A stretch of DNA of 64,000 bases from an uncultured Oscillospiraceae bacterium. Its GTDB lineage: Bacteria; Bacillota; Clostridia; Oscillospirales; Oscillospiraceae. The stretch's first letter is position 1, and every line of letters begins with the position of its first letter. Below are positions 17,290 to 26,915 of this stretch, one piece after another. The stretch covers positions 101,965 through 165,964 of the forward strand of contig CAKUEH010000002.1 in the NCBI GenBank assembly GCA_934646185.1, written 5' to 3'. The notes below the pieces were generated by a model that did not search any database, had not been told where the DNA came from, and saw nothing but the letters and a program-made list of their open reading frames with translations. The position numbers were made by a program, and so were the translations under genes.

Positions 17290-18156
17290 TCAGGACACGT
17301 CGGCGTCGCTTGTGCTGGCGATGGAGCCGCTTTGCTGTGCGGTTTTCGACGGTGAGATCTGAAAGCGGGCGACATATGCGCGATAAAACGCGGAATAATC
17401 CTGAAAACCGCAGCTTGCCGCGGCGGCAGAGGCGCTCTCTCCGGCGAGGATCCGTTCCCGCGCGGCAAGCAGACGCTTGATGAGGATATACTCCCACACG
17501 GACGAGCCCGTCGCCTTGCGGAAGATCCGGTTGATTTGAGATTCGCTGAGGAAAAACCGCTGTCCGATGGTCGCGAGGGAGATCTTTGAAAACAGCTCCT
17601 GATTGATATAGTTGATCAGCTCGCTTCCCACGCCGCCGGCAAGCGGGTATTTTTCTGCCTGCGAGATCGTCTCGAACTGATGGGAGATCCAGAGCATGCA
17701 GCGCAGAAGCACGGCGATGATATTCAGCCGCTTTTCCTCCGGCGAGCTGGGCAGGTCGAAATCCTCGAAACAGGGGAGCAGACCGGACGCGCTCCGCCCC
17801 TGAAACGAATAGAGATTGCTGCAGCCGAGCGACCTGTCCCAGAAGGGCTTGAGCAGCAGCCCGGAAGAATCGATATCGCGGATCAGCGCCTCGTCAAACT
17901 GGATGGAGATGCGTTCATACGGCGCACCGGGATGGATGATCGGTTGGTGAACCTCCGCGCTGTGTGTGATAACGATATCGCCGGGGGTGAGCTGATACAC
18001 AGCGCCCTCTACGATGTAGTCCACATTGCCGGAAATGAAATAAAACAGCTCCAGCTTATCGTGCGCATGCAGGTAAAAACGGATGGATTCCGGGTTCTGG
18101 TCGCGGGAGTGATGGCAGAAAATCTGGCTGTCAAGATGTTCAAACAACCGGGGCAT
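17290..18156 (-). CDS. AraC-family transcriptional regulator
   Basis: 288 residues. The N-terminal half is a cupin-type effector-binding domain (HAHDKLELFYFISGNVDYIVEG, YQLTPGDIVITH). The C-terminal half has two AraC helix-turn-helix motifs (LATIGQRFFLSESQINRIFR and the CGFQDYSAFYRAYVARF signature). The gene is divergent from the long sugar-utilisation operon starting at 18479, so it is the likely local regulator, activating that operon when its oligosaccharide or sugar ligand is present. The start codon has a clear site (caggagg) in front. Confidence 0.93.
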   Translation of the reverse strand: MPRLFEHLDSQIFCHHSRDQNPESIRFYLHAHDKLELFYFISGNVDYIVEGAVYQLTPGDIVITHSAEVHQPIIHPGAPYERISIQFDEALIRDIDSSGLLLKPFWDRSLGCSNLYSFQGRSASGLLPCFEDFDLPSSPEEKRLNIIAVLLRCMLWISHQFETISQAEKYPLAGGVGSELINYINQELFSKISLATIGQRFFLSESQINRIFRKATGSSVWEYILIKRLLAARERILAGESASAAAASCGFQDYSAFYRAYVARFQISPSKTAQQSGSIASTSDADVS

Positions 18157-18478
18157 AGGCGGCCTCCTGTTTTATAAGACTTTGTAAATCGGATATGGGA
18201 AGTTGCACATAAGTACAGGTGGAGATTTGTATATAACGGCAAAAATGCAGGGAAATAATGAGAGAATAGCGGAGAAAGCGACGGAAACATGTGGCTGCAC
18301 CGGGAATAAAGGACACCTGCAATGGAAAAAGAACAAGATGATTATAACAAACCATGCGCGGATTTGCAATGTAGATTGCACAAAAATACAAATTCATTCC
18401 GCAGAAAGGCATTTATAATAGCAATAACAGAAAACAAACTTCATGTGAAACAGACATGCAGGAAAGGGAGAAGAGCCA
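18157..18478 (+). promoter_or_regulatory. Divergent control region of the sugar operon
   Basis: This AT-rich 322-bp spacer has no gene. A TATAAT lies at 18414-18419 with no recognisable -35 at 16-18 bp, as expected for an activator-dependent promoter. Just upstream is the inverted repeat TGCAAT-gtag-ATTGCA (18365-18380), at about -50 relative to the likely start. It is a candidate AraC-regulator site. Confidence 0.5.
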
Positions 18479-19393
18479 TTGAAACTGATTAAAAACACAT
18501 GGAAGCACAAGACGCTTTTTCTTATGGCGCTTCCGGCGGTATTGCTGCTGATTGCGTTCAATTATGTACCCATGGCCGGTCTTGTCGTCGCGTTCAAGAA
18601 ATTCAACTATGCCGACGGGATCTTCAAAAGTCCGTGGAACGGGCTGGAGAATTTCCGGTATCTGTTCATGGTCGGCGATACGGCGTGGCGGCTGACGCGC
18701 AATACGGTCGGGTATTACCTCCTGTTTACCTTCTTCGGTACGATCGGCAATGTGGCGATCGCGATCGGCATCAACGAGATGATCCATAAACGGACAGCAA
18801 AGTATTTCCAGACCTGTATGATCCTGCCGACGTTTATTTCCTACATCGCGATCACCTTTATCGTAAAGGCGTTTTTGCAGAGCGATATCGGCATCATCAA
18901 CCGCTTCCGCCTGATGCTCGGGCTGCAGAATATCCGCTTCTATCAGAACAGCGAGTACTGGCCCGTGATCCTGCTGATCGTGAAGCTCTGGAAGGGCGTC
19001 GGCTATGGCTCTGTTCTTTACCTGTCCGCGCTGGCCGGCTTTGACCAGCAGATCTATGAGGCGGCCGACATTGACGGCGCGACCGCGTGGCAGAAGCTCT
19101 GGCGCATCACAATCCCCATGCTGATGCCGACCGTCATCGTAATGACGCTGCTGGGTCTCGGCAACATCATGCACTCGGAGACCGGCCTGTTCTATCAGGT
19201 CACGCAGAACAACGCGATGCTGTATGATACGACGCAGGTGCTCGATTCCTTCGTGCTCAACGCGCTGATGAAGAACACGGACTACGGCATGACCTCCGCC
19301 GCGACGTTCTATCAGTCTGTCGTGGGCTTCGTCATGGTCATGGCGACGAACTGGTTCGTCCGCAAGGCGTCTCCGGACGACGCGCTGTTCTGA
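18479..19393 (+). CDS. ABC sugar permease, LplB type
   Basis: 304 residues with six membrane segments, of the binding-protein-dependent (MalF-like) permease family, LplB/YtcQ-partner subgroup. The cytoplasmic EAA loop is EAADIDGATAWQKLW. The start is TTG 18479 after gggagaagagcc. It pairs with the next gene to form the channel for an oligosaccharide importer. No cognate ATPase is encoded in the operon, so a shared MsmX-type ATPase elsewhere must energise it. Confidence 0.92.
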   Translation: MKLIKNTWKHKTLFLMALPAVLLLIAFNYVPMAGLVVAFKKFNYADGIFKSPWNGLENFRYLFMVGDTAWRLTRNTVGYYLLFTFFGTIGNVAIAIGINEMIHKRTAKYFQTCMILPTFISYIAITFIVKAFLQSDIGIINRFRLMLGLQNIRFYQNSEYWPVILLIVKLWKGVGYGSVLYLSALAGFDQQIYEAADIDGATAWQKLWRITIPMLMPTVIVMTLLGLGNIMHSETGLFYQVTQNNAMLYDTTQVLDSFVLNALMKNTDYGMTSAATFYQSVVGFVMVMATNWFVRKASPDDALF

Positions 19394-19405
19394 GGAGGGC
19401 TGGGA

Positions 19406-20302
19406 ATGAAAAAACAAAAGACAAGCAGCGGACAGAAGGTCCTGACGGCGGCCATGGGCTTGTACGCGCTCGTGTGTCTGCTGCCCGTCCTTCTGGTGTT
19501 CATCGCGTCCATCAGCGACGACGCCAGTCTCACGCAGAAGGGCTTCAGCTTTTTCCCGACGGCCTTTTCCACAAAGGGCTGGGATTATGTGTTCAACTTT
19601 GGCTCGCAGCTTCTCAGAAGCTATGAGGTGACGATCTTCATCACAGTCGTGGGAACGGCGCTGAGCCTGATCGTCATGAGCATGTATGCCTATGTGCTCT
19701 CGAAAAAGGAATTCATGCTTCGCGGATTCTTTACTGTGCTGCTGATCATCACCATGCTCTTTGACGGCGGCCAGGTCTCCAAGTACATCATCTTTTCAAG
19801 CGTCTATAAAATGAAGGACACGATCTGGGTCCTGATCCTGCCGACCTGCGTCAGCGCCATGAACGTCATTATCATCCGGAGCTACATCCAGAGCAACATT
19901 CCGGATTCGCTGGCCGAGGCTGCGCTGATCGACGGCGCGGGCGAGTTCCGCTGCTTCTGGCAGGTCATCTTCCCCATGATGAAGCCCTCGCTCGCGGCGG
20001 TCGGCTTCATGCGCGCCGTTGCGATCTGGAACGAATGGCAGAACGCGTATCTGTTCATTACCGACGACAATCTTGCGCCGCTCCAGCTGCTCCTGATCCG
20101 CATTGAAAAGAGCATCGAATACGCGCTGCACAATTCCTCGGAGTTTACGCCGCAGGAATTCGCGGAGCTGCTGCGCAATCTGCCGCAGGAGAGCTGCCGT
20201 ATGGCCATGCTGTTCATGGTCCTCGGCCCGATCCTGATCGCCTATCCCTTCTTCCAGAAGTATTTCGTCAAGGGCCTTACCGTCGGCGCGGTCAAGGGCT
20301 GA
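19406..20302 (+). CDS. ABC sugar permease, YtcP/LplC type
   Basis: 298 residues with six membrane segments, of the MalG-like permease subgroup that pairs with LplB-type proteins. The EAA loop is AEAALIDGAGEFRCFWQVIFP. It starts 12 bp after the first permease behind gaggagggctggga. The C-terminal FQKYFVKGLTVGAVKG is the usual end of this subgroup. Confidence 0.92.
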   Translation: MKKQKTSSGQKVLTAAMGLYALVCLLPVLLVFIASISDDASLTQKGFSFFPTAFSTKGWDYVFNFGSQLLRSYEVTIFITVVGTALSLIVMSMYAYVLSKKEFMLRGFFTVLLIITMLFDGGQVSKYIIFSSVYKMKDTIWVLILPTCVSAMNVIIIRSYIQSNIPDSLAEAALIDGAGEFRCFWQVIFPMMKPSLAAVGFMRAVAIWNEWQNAYLFITDDNLAPLQLLLIRIEKSIEYALHNSSEFTPQEFAELLRNLPQESCRMAMLFMVLGPILIAYPFFQKYFVKGLTVGAVKG

Positions 20303-20397
20303 GCGATACGCCTCGGAAAGGATACGGCTGTTCATCCTTGTAAACAGGCGGGTCGGAGGATCTGCTGGTTTAGAATAAAAAATGGAGGAAAGTTACA

Positions 20398-21945
20398 ATG
20401 AAGAGAACTCTCGCATTGGTCCTGGTGCTTGTCATGCTCATGGCGTGCCTGGCCGGCTGTGGCAAGAAGGCTGAGCAGACCAGCCCTTCCGCAGAAGCAT
20501 CCGCAGAAACCACCACGAACGAAACGAACGCAAGCGAACCCACCACTGGTGAGGTCACCAACATCGTCGTGCTCCAGCGCGGCGGCGAAAACCAGACGGG
20601 CGAAGCTGACGTCGTCGCTGCCCTGAATGCATATTCGGCGGAGAAGATCGGCGTCACCATCACCTTCAAGGCACTCGCGGCAGCCGAGTATCCGGAGGCT
20701 CTGTCCCGCATGATCGCGGCCAAGGACGATCTGGATGTCTGCTTCTGCGCGTCCTATACCGGCTTTGCCGATCTGGTCGCCAAGGGCGGTCTGATGGACA
20801 TTACCGATTATGTCCATTCCGACACGTACAAGGATCTGTACAACACCATGCCGGAGACAATCTGGGAAGCAGCCTCTGTCGACGGCAGGAACTACTGCGT
20901 CACCAACTATAAGGAGACCCCGTTCATCTCCACGATCGTGACTCCGGTCGCGCTGGCTGACACGATCAAGGAAAAGTATGGCATCGACTTCAATACCATC
21001 GAGCTCGACAGCTATCGCGACCTGCCCGCGCTTGAACCGTATCTGCAGGCGTGCAAGGACGAGGGCGTGAAGTATCCCGCGCTCACGAACGAGGTCGATA
21101 TGTTCCTCGGCGCGCTGCTGATGGCGGACACCGAGTATGAGCTGATCGGCACGGACAGATTCATGCCCTATGTCATGAACAAGCAGACCCACGAGGTCAG
21201 CAACCTGTTTGCGAACCCCGACTTCACCGACTGGTTCGAGACGATGACCCGTTGGAACGAGCTCGGCTTCTGGACGGAAGACAACATCCCGATGGACTGG
21301 AACCCGAGAGATCAGTGGGCGCTTGACACCTGGGGCATCTATCCGCAGAACGGTATTCCTGACAACGCTGCGCAGCAGTCCGTCTCCATGGGCCAGCCGG
21401 TCTACAGTCTGGACATCGGCGAACCCACCATCTCCGCAAGCGGCGCGCTGGGCTCCACCTGGTGCATCACCTCCTACTCGCCCAAGGCCGAGGCGGCCAT
21501 GAAGTGGATCAACCTGATCGAGACCGACAAGACCTACGCCGACATGATGGTCTACGGCATTGAGGGCGTCAACTACACCAGAGACTCCGAAGACGTCGTC
21601 ACGAAGATCGCCGATTCCGGCTGGTCGATGGGCAGATGGAAGTCCTGCAACTTTGAGATCGCTTCCATCACCTCCGCAGACAGCCCCGATCTGAAGCAGC
21701 AGTACAGAGACTTCAACAATGCCGGCGTTCTGGCGGAGCTGGCGAGCTTCAGCCCCGATTATACGAACGTAGAGAGCGAAATGGCGGCTGTCAAGGCGGT
21801 CCTGACAGAAGTGTACCATCTGTACACGCTGGGCTTCATGACGACGGCAGATCTGCCCGACACGGTAGCCCGGTTTGAGGCGGCTGGCGACGCTACGATG
21901 ATCGCAGAGCTCCAAAAGCAGATCGACGCGTATTTCGCCGGATAA
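20398..21945 (+). CDS. Extracellular sugar-binding lipoprotein
   Basis: 515 residues with a lipoprotein signal ending CLAG-C21, then a low-complexity Ser/Glu/Thr linker (about residues 25-50). A large solute-binding domain (SBP family 1, LplA/YtcQ-like; DLDVCFCASYTGFADLVAKGGLMDIT) follows. The size fits binding proteins for complex or acidic oligosaccharides. It is the only product of the operon with an export signal. A strong stem-loop follows the stop codon, which may keep its expression above that of the downstream enzymes. Confidence 0.92.
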   Translation: MKRTLALVLVLVMLMACLAGCGKKAEQTSPSAEASAETTTNETNASEPTTGEVTNIVVLQRGGENQTGEADVVAALNAYSAEKIGVTITFKALAAAEYPEALSRMIAAKDDLDVCFCASYTGFADLVAKGGLMDITDYVHSDTYKDLYNTMPETIWEAASVDGRNYCVTNYKETPFISTIVTPVALADTIKEKYGIDFNTIELDSYRDLPALEPYLQACKDEGVKYPALTNEVDMFLGALLMADTEYELIGTDRFMPYVMNKQTHEVSNLFANPDFTDWFETMTRWNELGFWTEDNIPMDWNPRDQWALDTWGIYPQNGIPDNAAQQSVSMGQPVYSLDIGEPTISASGALGSTWCITSYSPKAEAAMKWINLIETDKTYADMMVYGIEGVNYTRDSEDVVTKIADSGWSMGRWKSCNFEIASITSADSPDLKQQYRDFNNAGVLAELASFSPDYTNVESEMAAVKAVLTEVYHLYTLGFMTTADLPDTVARFEAAGDATMIAELQKQIDAYFAG

Positions 21946-21957
21946 TAGTTCTTCCAC

Positions 21958-21989
21958 GAAAGCGGGAAAGCATGCGCTTTCCCGCTTTC
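21958..21989 (+). promoter_or_regulatory. Intra-operon stem-loop after binding protein
   Basis: Perfect 14-bp stem GAAAGCGGGAAAGC / GCTTTCCCGCTTTC with tetraloop ATGC and no U-tract, placed in the 65-bp gap between the binding-protein gene and the GH42-like gene. It suits an mRNA-stabilising or attenuating element rather than a full terminator. Confidence 0.6.
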
Positions 21990-22010
21990 ACAGAAAAAGG
22001 AGAAGCAAGT

Positions 22011-23972
22011 ATGAGCGATTATCGATACGGGAGCGTTTATAAAGTCACCAGAGAGGATACCCCCGAAACCATCCGCAGGGATTTTCTGCAGATGAAGCAA
22101 TGCGCGCTCAATACCGTCGTGATCTGGCCGCCCGTCTTTTTCTGGGAGCCGATGAATGAACATTATCCCTTCGCGACAGGCAGGGAGATCCTCCGTATCG
22201 CCGGGGAATGCGGTCTTGACGTGATCATGGAGCTGGCGGGCCAGCTCAGCGTGTTTGAATATATCCCGGACTGGGAAATGAAGGACGAGTACTACGCCCT
22301 TGACGAAAAGGGCCACCGGGAGTGGGGGCAGGACAGCTTTGGCTTCCTGAACTATTTCCATCCGGAGGTCAGGGAAAAGATCTGCGCCATGTTCGCGCGA
22401 GCGGCAGAAGCCTACCTGGACTTTCCCGCGCTGCTCGGCTATGACGTTTTCAACGAGACGATGTACCGCTCGTTTGACGCATGGACGCTCGACGCGTTCC
22501 GTGCATGGCTGCAGAAAAAATACGGAACGATCGAAAAGCTGAATGCGGTATGGGAGCGAACCTATACGGCGTTCTCCCAAGTCAAATATGAGCATCATAA
22601 GTGGATGAGCATCATGCCGAAGGCCGATTACTTTGCCTTCCGTAAGGCGGCGGTTGGTATCATATTGGACGATTGGTGCCGCGCGATCCGCAAGGTGGAC
22701 AGCACGCACATGCTCATCGCTGATAATATACATTCTCAGGTGTCCCTGCGGGGCGATTACGCGCGGCCGCAGGACGATTATGACCTGAAAAACCACGTGG
22801 ATGAGATCGGGATGTCCTTCTATCCGAAGGGCGTAGACGGCGTGTTCGAGCCTGCGGAGCGGCACCAGATCTTTTCCGGCTTTGCGGACGCCGCGAGAGG
22901 CGAGGGCTTCTTCATCTCCGAAATGCAGACGCATATTCAGGCGATGTTCAATCCCACTACCGCCGTACGGCCGTGGGAGCTGCGGCAATGGTGCTATGAG
23001 GCCTACGCGGCCGGTGCAAAGGCGCTGATCTACTGGATGTGGCGGCCGTTTTCCAGAGGACTCCAGACGCTTGGCCGCGGGCTCGTGGACTATAAGGGCG
23101 ATGCGACTGTCCGGTTCGAAGCGGCAAGGCAGATCGGACGGGAATTTGCGGAGCTCGGCCCTGTCACGCCTGTTCGGGGGAGAGTCGGTGTCATCTACGA
23201 TCCGCTGTGCGAGGATTTTCAGTATCTGTACACAGAGGCGTACCATGTAGACCAGAAGCTGTATCTGCGTTCGGTCTACGGCGCGTATAAGGCGCTTTTT
23301 GACGCGGGGATCCCCTGCGATATGATCCGCTTTGACGAGATCGGCCGCTATGAGGCGGTGATCCTCACGAACCAGATCGTCCTGACACAGGCGCAGGCGC
23401 AGACGCTGCGCGATTATATCGAAAACGGCGGCCTGTGCCTTGCGGACGGCAGATTCGCGCTGGTCAGCGAAGAGGGACGGCTGCTCCATGCGCTGCCCGG
23501 CGGCTTTGCCGCGGATCTGTGCGGCCAGAGGCTGCTGGACTCCGATTACGAAGGGCTGGATCTTACGCTGAACGGAAGGCCCGCGCGCGGATTCTACGGC
23601 AGAGACCTGATGGAGCTGACAGACGGCGTCAGTCTGGCGCGTTTTTCCGACGGGACGAGCGCCATTACGGAAAAGCGGACGGGCAGCGGCAGGCTGATCA
23701 GCCTGAACAGCTATTTCTGCTACGGGTATGAACAGACGGGCGAGCGCGCGTTCGCAGAGGTCTTCACGGAGCTTCTGCGTGAGAATGGCATCGGATCCGC
23801 CTGCCAGAGCAGCTGTATCCGGGCAAAGCGCGTGCGCGCGGACGGAAAAGAGTATCTGATCGCGTTCAACTACGCGGACAGCCCCGCGCAGGCGGACTTC
23901 CGCTGGGGTACGCGCACCCGCCATATCACGCTGGACGCCCATGATGTAAAAATTCTTTCTTTGGAGAGCTAA
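22011..23972 (+). CDS. GH42-like glycoside hydrolase (beta-galactosidase-type)
   Basis: 653 residues from the ATG at 22011 behind aaaaaggag; a longer in-frame start at 21972 lies in the upstream stem-loop. The N-terminal TIM barrel has the GH42 opening (one-letter pattern ETIRRDFLQMK then NTVVIWPPVFFWE). A candidate acid/base E149 lies in YDVFNETM and a candidate nucleophile E304 in FFISEMQ. Residues about 390-520 resemble the GH42 trimerisation domain (RVGVIYDP, YIENGGLCLADG). No signal peptide, so it acts in the cytoplasm on imported oligosaccharides. Sugar specificity cannot be read. Confidence 0.82.
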   Translation: MSDYRYGSVYKVTREDTPETIRRDFLQMKQCALNTVVIWPPVFFWEPMNEHYPFATGREILRIAGECGLDVIMELAGQLSVFEYIPDWEMKDEYYALDEKGHREWGQDSFGFLNYFHPEVREKICAMFARAAEAYLDFPALLGYDVFNETMYRSFDAWTLDAFRAWLQKKYGTIEKLNAVWERTYTAFSQVKYEHHKWMSIMPKADYFAFRKAAVGIILDDWCRAIRKVDSTHMLIADNIHSQVSLRGDYARPQDDYDLKNHVDEIGMSFYPKGVDGVFEPAERHQIFSGFADAARGEGFFISEMQTHIQAMFNPTTAVRPWELRQWCYEAYAAGAKALIYWMWRPFSRGLQTLGRGLVDYKGDATVRFEAARQIGREFAELGPVTPVRGRVGVIYDPLCEDFQYLYTEAYHVDQKLYLRSVYGAYKALFDAGIPCDMIRFDEIGRYEAVILTNQIVLTQAQAQTLRDYIENGGLCLADGRFALVSEEGRLLHALPGGFAADLCGQRLLDSDYEGLDLTLNGRPARGFYGRDLMELTDGVSLARFSDGTSAITEKRTGSGRLISLNSYFCYGYEQTGERAFAEVFTELLRENGIGSACQSSCIRAKRVRADGKEYLIAFNYADSPAQADFRWGTRTRHITLDAHDVKILSLES

Positions 23973-25022
23973 ATGAGCGGTATCATCAAGGAATGTGAAA
24001 CAAGAGTACGGCGCACCTATCGGGGCGGCGCGCTTCTGGATGTGTTTCTCGGCAGGCAGCACGGAACAGACGGCTTTTTCCCGGAGGACTGGATATCGTC
24101 CTTTGTCGAGGCGAAAAACCGGGAGTATGTTCCGAACGAGGGCATCACGCGGCTGGAGGACGGCAGGCTGATCACAGATGCGGTGGGCGGCGGCATGTTC
24201 GGACAGGGAAGAACGGAGCCGGGCGTGCTGATCAAGCTGCTCGACAGCAGCGAGCGTCTGGGGATCCAGGTCCATCCGACTGACGCGTATGCGAAGAAGC
24301 TGTTCGGCTCCGCCTGCGGCAAGACGGAAAGCTGGCACGTTCTCAGTACGCGCAGGATCAACGGCGAGGAGCCGAAGGTCTATCTCGGGTTCAAGCCCGG
24401 TCTTACGCGCGAGCTGTGGGCGGAATATTACCGGACGCAGAACGTAAGCGCCATGCTGAACGCGCTGCACGAGATCCCGGTCAAGCCGGGCGATACGATT
24501 CTCGTTGCCGGCGGAACGCCGCACGCCATCGGCGGCGGCTGCATGCTTCTGGAGATCCAGCAGCCGTCGGACTATACCATGCGCTGCGAGACGACCCCGC
24601 TTTCCGGCGTGCCGTATACGCCGGCACAGATCCATTATGGCGCCGGAGAGCAGGCGATGCTCGACTGCTTTTCCTATACGCCGATGACTCGGGCGGAGCT
24701 GGAGCGGCGCTATATTCTGCGGCCGCGCGCCTCGGCAGGCGATGGATGGGAGCGGCTGGATCATATTACCTATGCGGACACGCCCTGCTTTGCGCTGAGC
24801 GAGCTGCGCGGCAGCTTTACCGTACAGGAGCGCTGCTTTGTTACGCTGATCTCGCTCTGCGGCGGCAGACTGTGGAGCGCGGGCAGGGAATACGCGCTTT
24901 GCAGGGGAGACAAGTTTTTCGTACCGGCCGGCGTCGGCGTGAGGTGCGCGGACAGCAGAATGCTGATCTGCTATCCGCCGGAGCTCCGGGGAACGGACGC
25001 AGCGACGGAGGAAGTATGCTGA
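23973..25022 (+). CDS. Class I mannose-6-phosphate isomerase homolog
   Basis: 349 residues, cupin-type phosphomannose isomerase family. The zinc-ligand set is present: Q99 and H101 in QVHPTDAYA, E119 in TESWH, H184 in GGTPHAIGGG. Bacterial short-form length fits. The expected reaction is mannose-6-phosphate to fructose-6-phosphate, but relatives in sugar-catabolic operons can act on other sugars. The ATG follows directly on the stop of the GH42-like gene, and the 3' end overlaps the DUF2264 gene by 7 bp. Confidence 0.85.
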   Translation: MSGIIKECETRVRRTYRGGALLDVFLGRQHGTDGFFPEDWISSFVEAKNREYVPNEGITRLEDGRLITDAVGGGMFGQGRTEPGVLIKLLDSSERLGIQVHPTDAYAKKLFGSACGKTESWHVLSTRRINGEEPKVYLGFKPGLTRELWAEYYRTQNVSAMLNALHEIPVKPGDTILVAGGTPHAIGGGCMLLEIQQPSDYTMRCETTPLSGVPYTPAQIHYGAGEQAMLDCFSYTPMTRAELERRYILRPRASAGDGWERLDHITYADTPCFALSELRGSFTVQERCFVTLISLCGGRLWSAGREYALCRGDKFFVPAGVGVRCADSRMLICYPPELRGTDAATEEVC

Positions 25023-26914
25023 AAAACAGAAAAGAACTGATGGACTGCGCGCAGCGCATGTACGAAGCGCTTTTGAGCAGGGCGGCCCAGCGATACTATG
25101 ACAACGCGGTTTACACGCTGGTGGATCGCGTAGGCGTGGAATGCACCCGACTGGAGGAGCTGTTCAGACCGATGTGGGGGCTTGCGCCTGTTTTGAACGA
25201 GCGCGAGCTGAACATCACGGTGGGCGGCAAAAAAATGGCCGTTTCGGATTTCTATCAGCACCTGATGCTTGAGGGGACGGATCCGTCCTCACCGAATCGC
25301 TTTGACAGAAATGTTTCCGATTACGACAGAGAATTTTTCGCGAACCAGTCGATCACGGAGATCGCCGGCTATCTGACATGCGTCTTCTTCGCAAGAGAAA
25401 AGCTCTGGGACAGCATGAGCAGGCGCCAGCAGGACCAGATCGCCGCATGGATCGTGAAATGGGCCGTATACGCGGTCAGGCATTCCTGGCCCAATAATCA
25501 TTACTGGTATCCGATCATCTGCATCGAAATTCTGAAGCATCTCGGCTATGATCTGAGCGAGGCGGACGCTGAGATGCAGGTGGGCTTCGAGGTGCTCGAC
25601 AGCCTGTACATTGATCACGGCTGGTACAGCGACGGCGAATTCGGACGCTTTGACTATTACGAAGCGTGGGCGCACCACTGCTATACGCTGCTGTATATCC
25701 TGATCGGCGACCGCAGCCGGCCGGACTATCCGGAGCGCTGTCGGCGCTACCGCGAGCGAAGCGAGGAATTCCTCCGCTTCTTCGCGCACTACTTTGACGT
25801 TGACGGCGCAATGGCGGCATATGGACGCTCCATATGCTACCGCTTTGCCGCCGTGTCGGCGTACGGACTTGCCGCGGCGGTGGGCTGCAGGATCGATTAC
25901 GGCCTCGCAAAGCGGCTGATCCTGCGCAATATCAGCTATTTCTTTGACAACTCCATCATGCCGGCGGACGGCGTTCTGCCGGACGGATATCTGTATGATG
26001 CGTTCTGTTTCGTGGAGAATTATACCTCTGAGGGCTCCAACTGCTGCTATACCGAGGGCTTTATGGGACTGCTCTGCGGAGAAGACAGTCCGCTCTGGTC
26101 TGCGCAGGAGACGCCGATGCCCATTGAACAGGGGAAGTATCTGATCGCCTGCCCGCAGAAGGATATCGGCATCGTCCTGTGCGGAAACGCGGAAAAGAAC
26201 GGCGTGACGCTGTTCAATAACTCCGTGCATTACTATCAGGAGCCGTTCTTCACCAAGCGCTTCAACGACATGGCGGCCTACTACGGCAAGTTTGCCTATA
26301 ACTCGCGCTCCGGCTACAGCATCGGCTCGCGCGATCAGGTCTCCAGCGAGAATATGATCAGCCTGTATACGCCGGACGGCCGCATGGCCTCGCACAGGCA
26401 GCAGATCCATACGGTCTGTACGCGACCGAAGCACATGGTGTCCTGGCACACACCCTTTTCCAACGATCCGGATACCGTGATCACCACGCATTTGCTGCCG
26501 CTGGACGACGGCTATCATGTGCGTGTGCATAAGGTCACGCTTTCGCGGCCCTATCTCGTATGCGAGGGCGGCTTCTCCGTCGGCGTGCTGGACGACGACT
26601 TCTTTGCCGGAGCGGGCGTGGTACGCTGCCGCGGGCAATACAGCAGCATCGCCGTCACGGCGAGCGTCCCGTGTACGCTGTGCAGTGAGGCGTCGCATCC
26701 CGGCATGCACCTGCTGAAGCCGCGCGCGATCTATCCCTGCTACCAGAGCGGGGTTCTGGAGCGCGGAACATACATCTTTGCCGCCGCGGTCTATTACAGC
26801 ACAGACGGCAGGCAGGAGGAGCCTGCGCCGCAGATCACGATCAATGAAAATACGGTCACGGTATGCTATCGGGATACGTGCAGCGTGATCGATCTTGGGG
26901 AAGGAGCGCTTTGA
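25016..26914 (+). CDS. DUF2264 protein, probable glycosidase
   Basis: 632 residues from the ATG at 25016 (gaggaagt in front). The earlier part of the open frame overlaps the isomerase gene and is a shadow. The N-terminal alpha/alpha-toroid with FFANQSITEIAGYLTCVFFA, NNHYWYPIICIEIL and DGWYSDGEFGRFDYYEAWAHH matches Pfam DUF2264. A C-terminal beta-sandwich of about 240 residues follows. Related proteins have been placed among carbohydrate-active enzymes (I recall an exo-beta-glucuronidase family, but cannot verify that here). No signal peptide. The DGWYSDGEFGRFDYY block holds likely catalytic acids. Confidence 0.8.
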   Translation: MLKNRKELMDCAQRMYEALLSRAAQRYYDNAVYTLVDRVGVECTRLEELFRPMWGLAPVLNERELNITVGGKKMAVSDFYQHLMLEGTDPSSPNRFDRNVSDYDREFFANQSITEIAGYLTCVFFAREKLWDSMSRRQQDQIAAWIVKWAVYAVRHSWPNNHYWYPIICIEILKHLGYDLSEADAEMQVGFEVLDSLYIDHGWYSDGEFGRFDYYEAWAHHCYTLLYILIGDRSRPDYPERCRRYRERSEEFLRFFAHYFDVDGAMAAYGRSICYRFAAVSAYGLAAAVGCRIDYGLAKRLILRNISYFFDNSIMPADGVLPDGYLYDAFCFVENYTSEGSNCCYTEGFMGLLCGEDSPLWSAQETPMPIEQGKYLIACPQKDIGIVLCGNAEKNGVTLFNNSVHYYQEPFFTKRFNDMAAYYGKFAYNSRSGYSIGSRDQVSSENMISLYTPDGRMASHRQQIHTVCTRPKHMVSWHTPFSNDPDTVITTHLLPLDDGYHVRVHKVTLSRPYLVCEGGFSVGVLDDDFFAGAGVVRCRGQYSSIAVTASVPCTLCSEASHPGMHLLKPRAIYPCYQSGVLERGTYIFAAAVYYSTDGRQEEPAPQITINENTVTVCYRDTCSVIDLGEGAL

Positions 26915-26915
26915 G

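Noticed and set aside
21759..24764. 1001-codon open frame on the minus strand
   Set aside because: Antisense to the binding protein, the GH42-like and the isomerase genes; no family resemblance.
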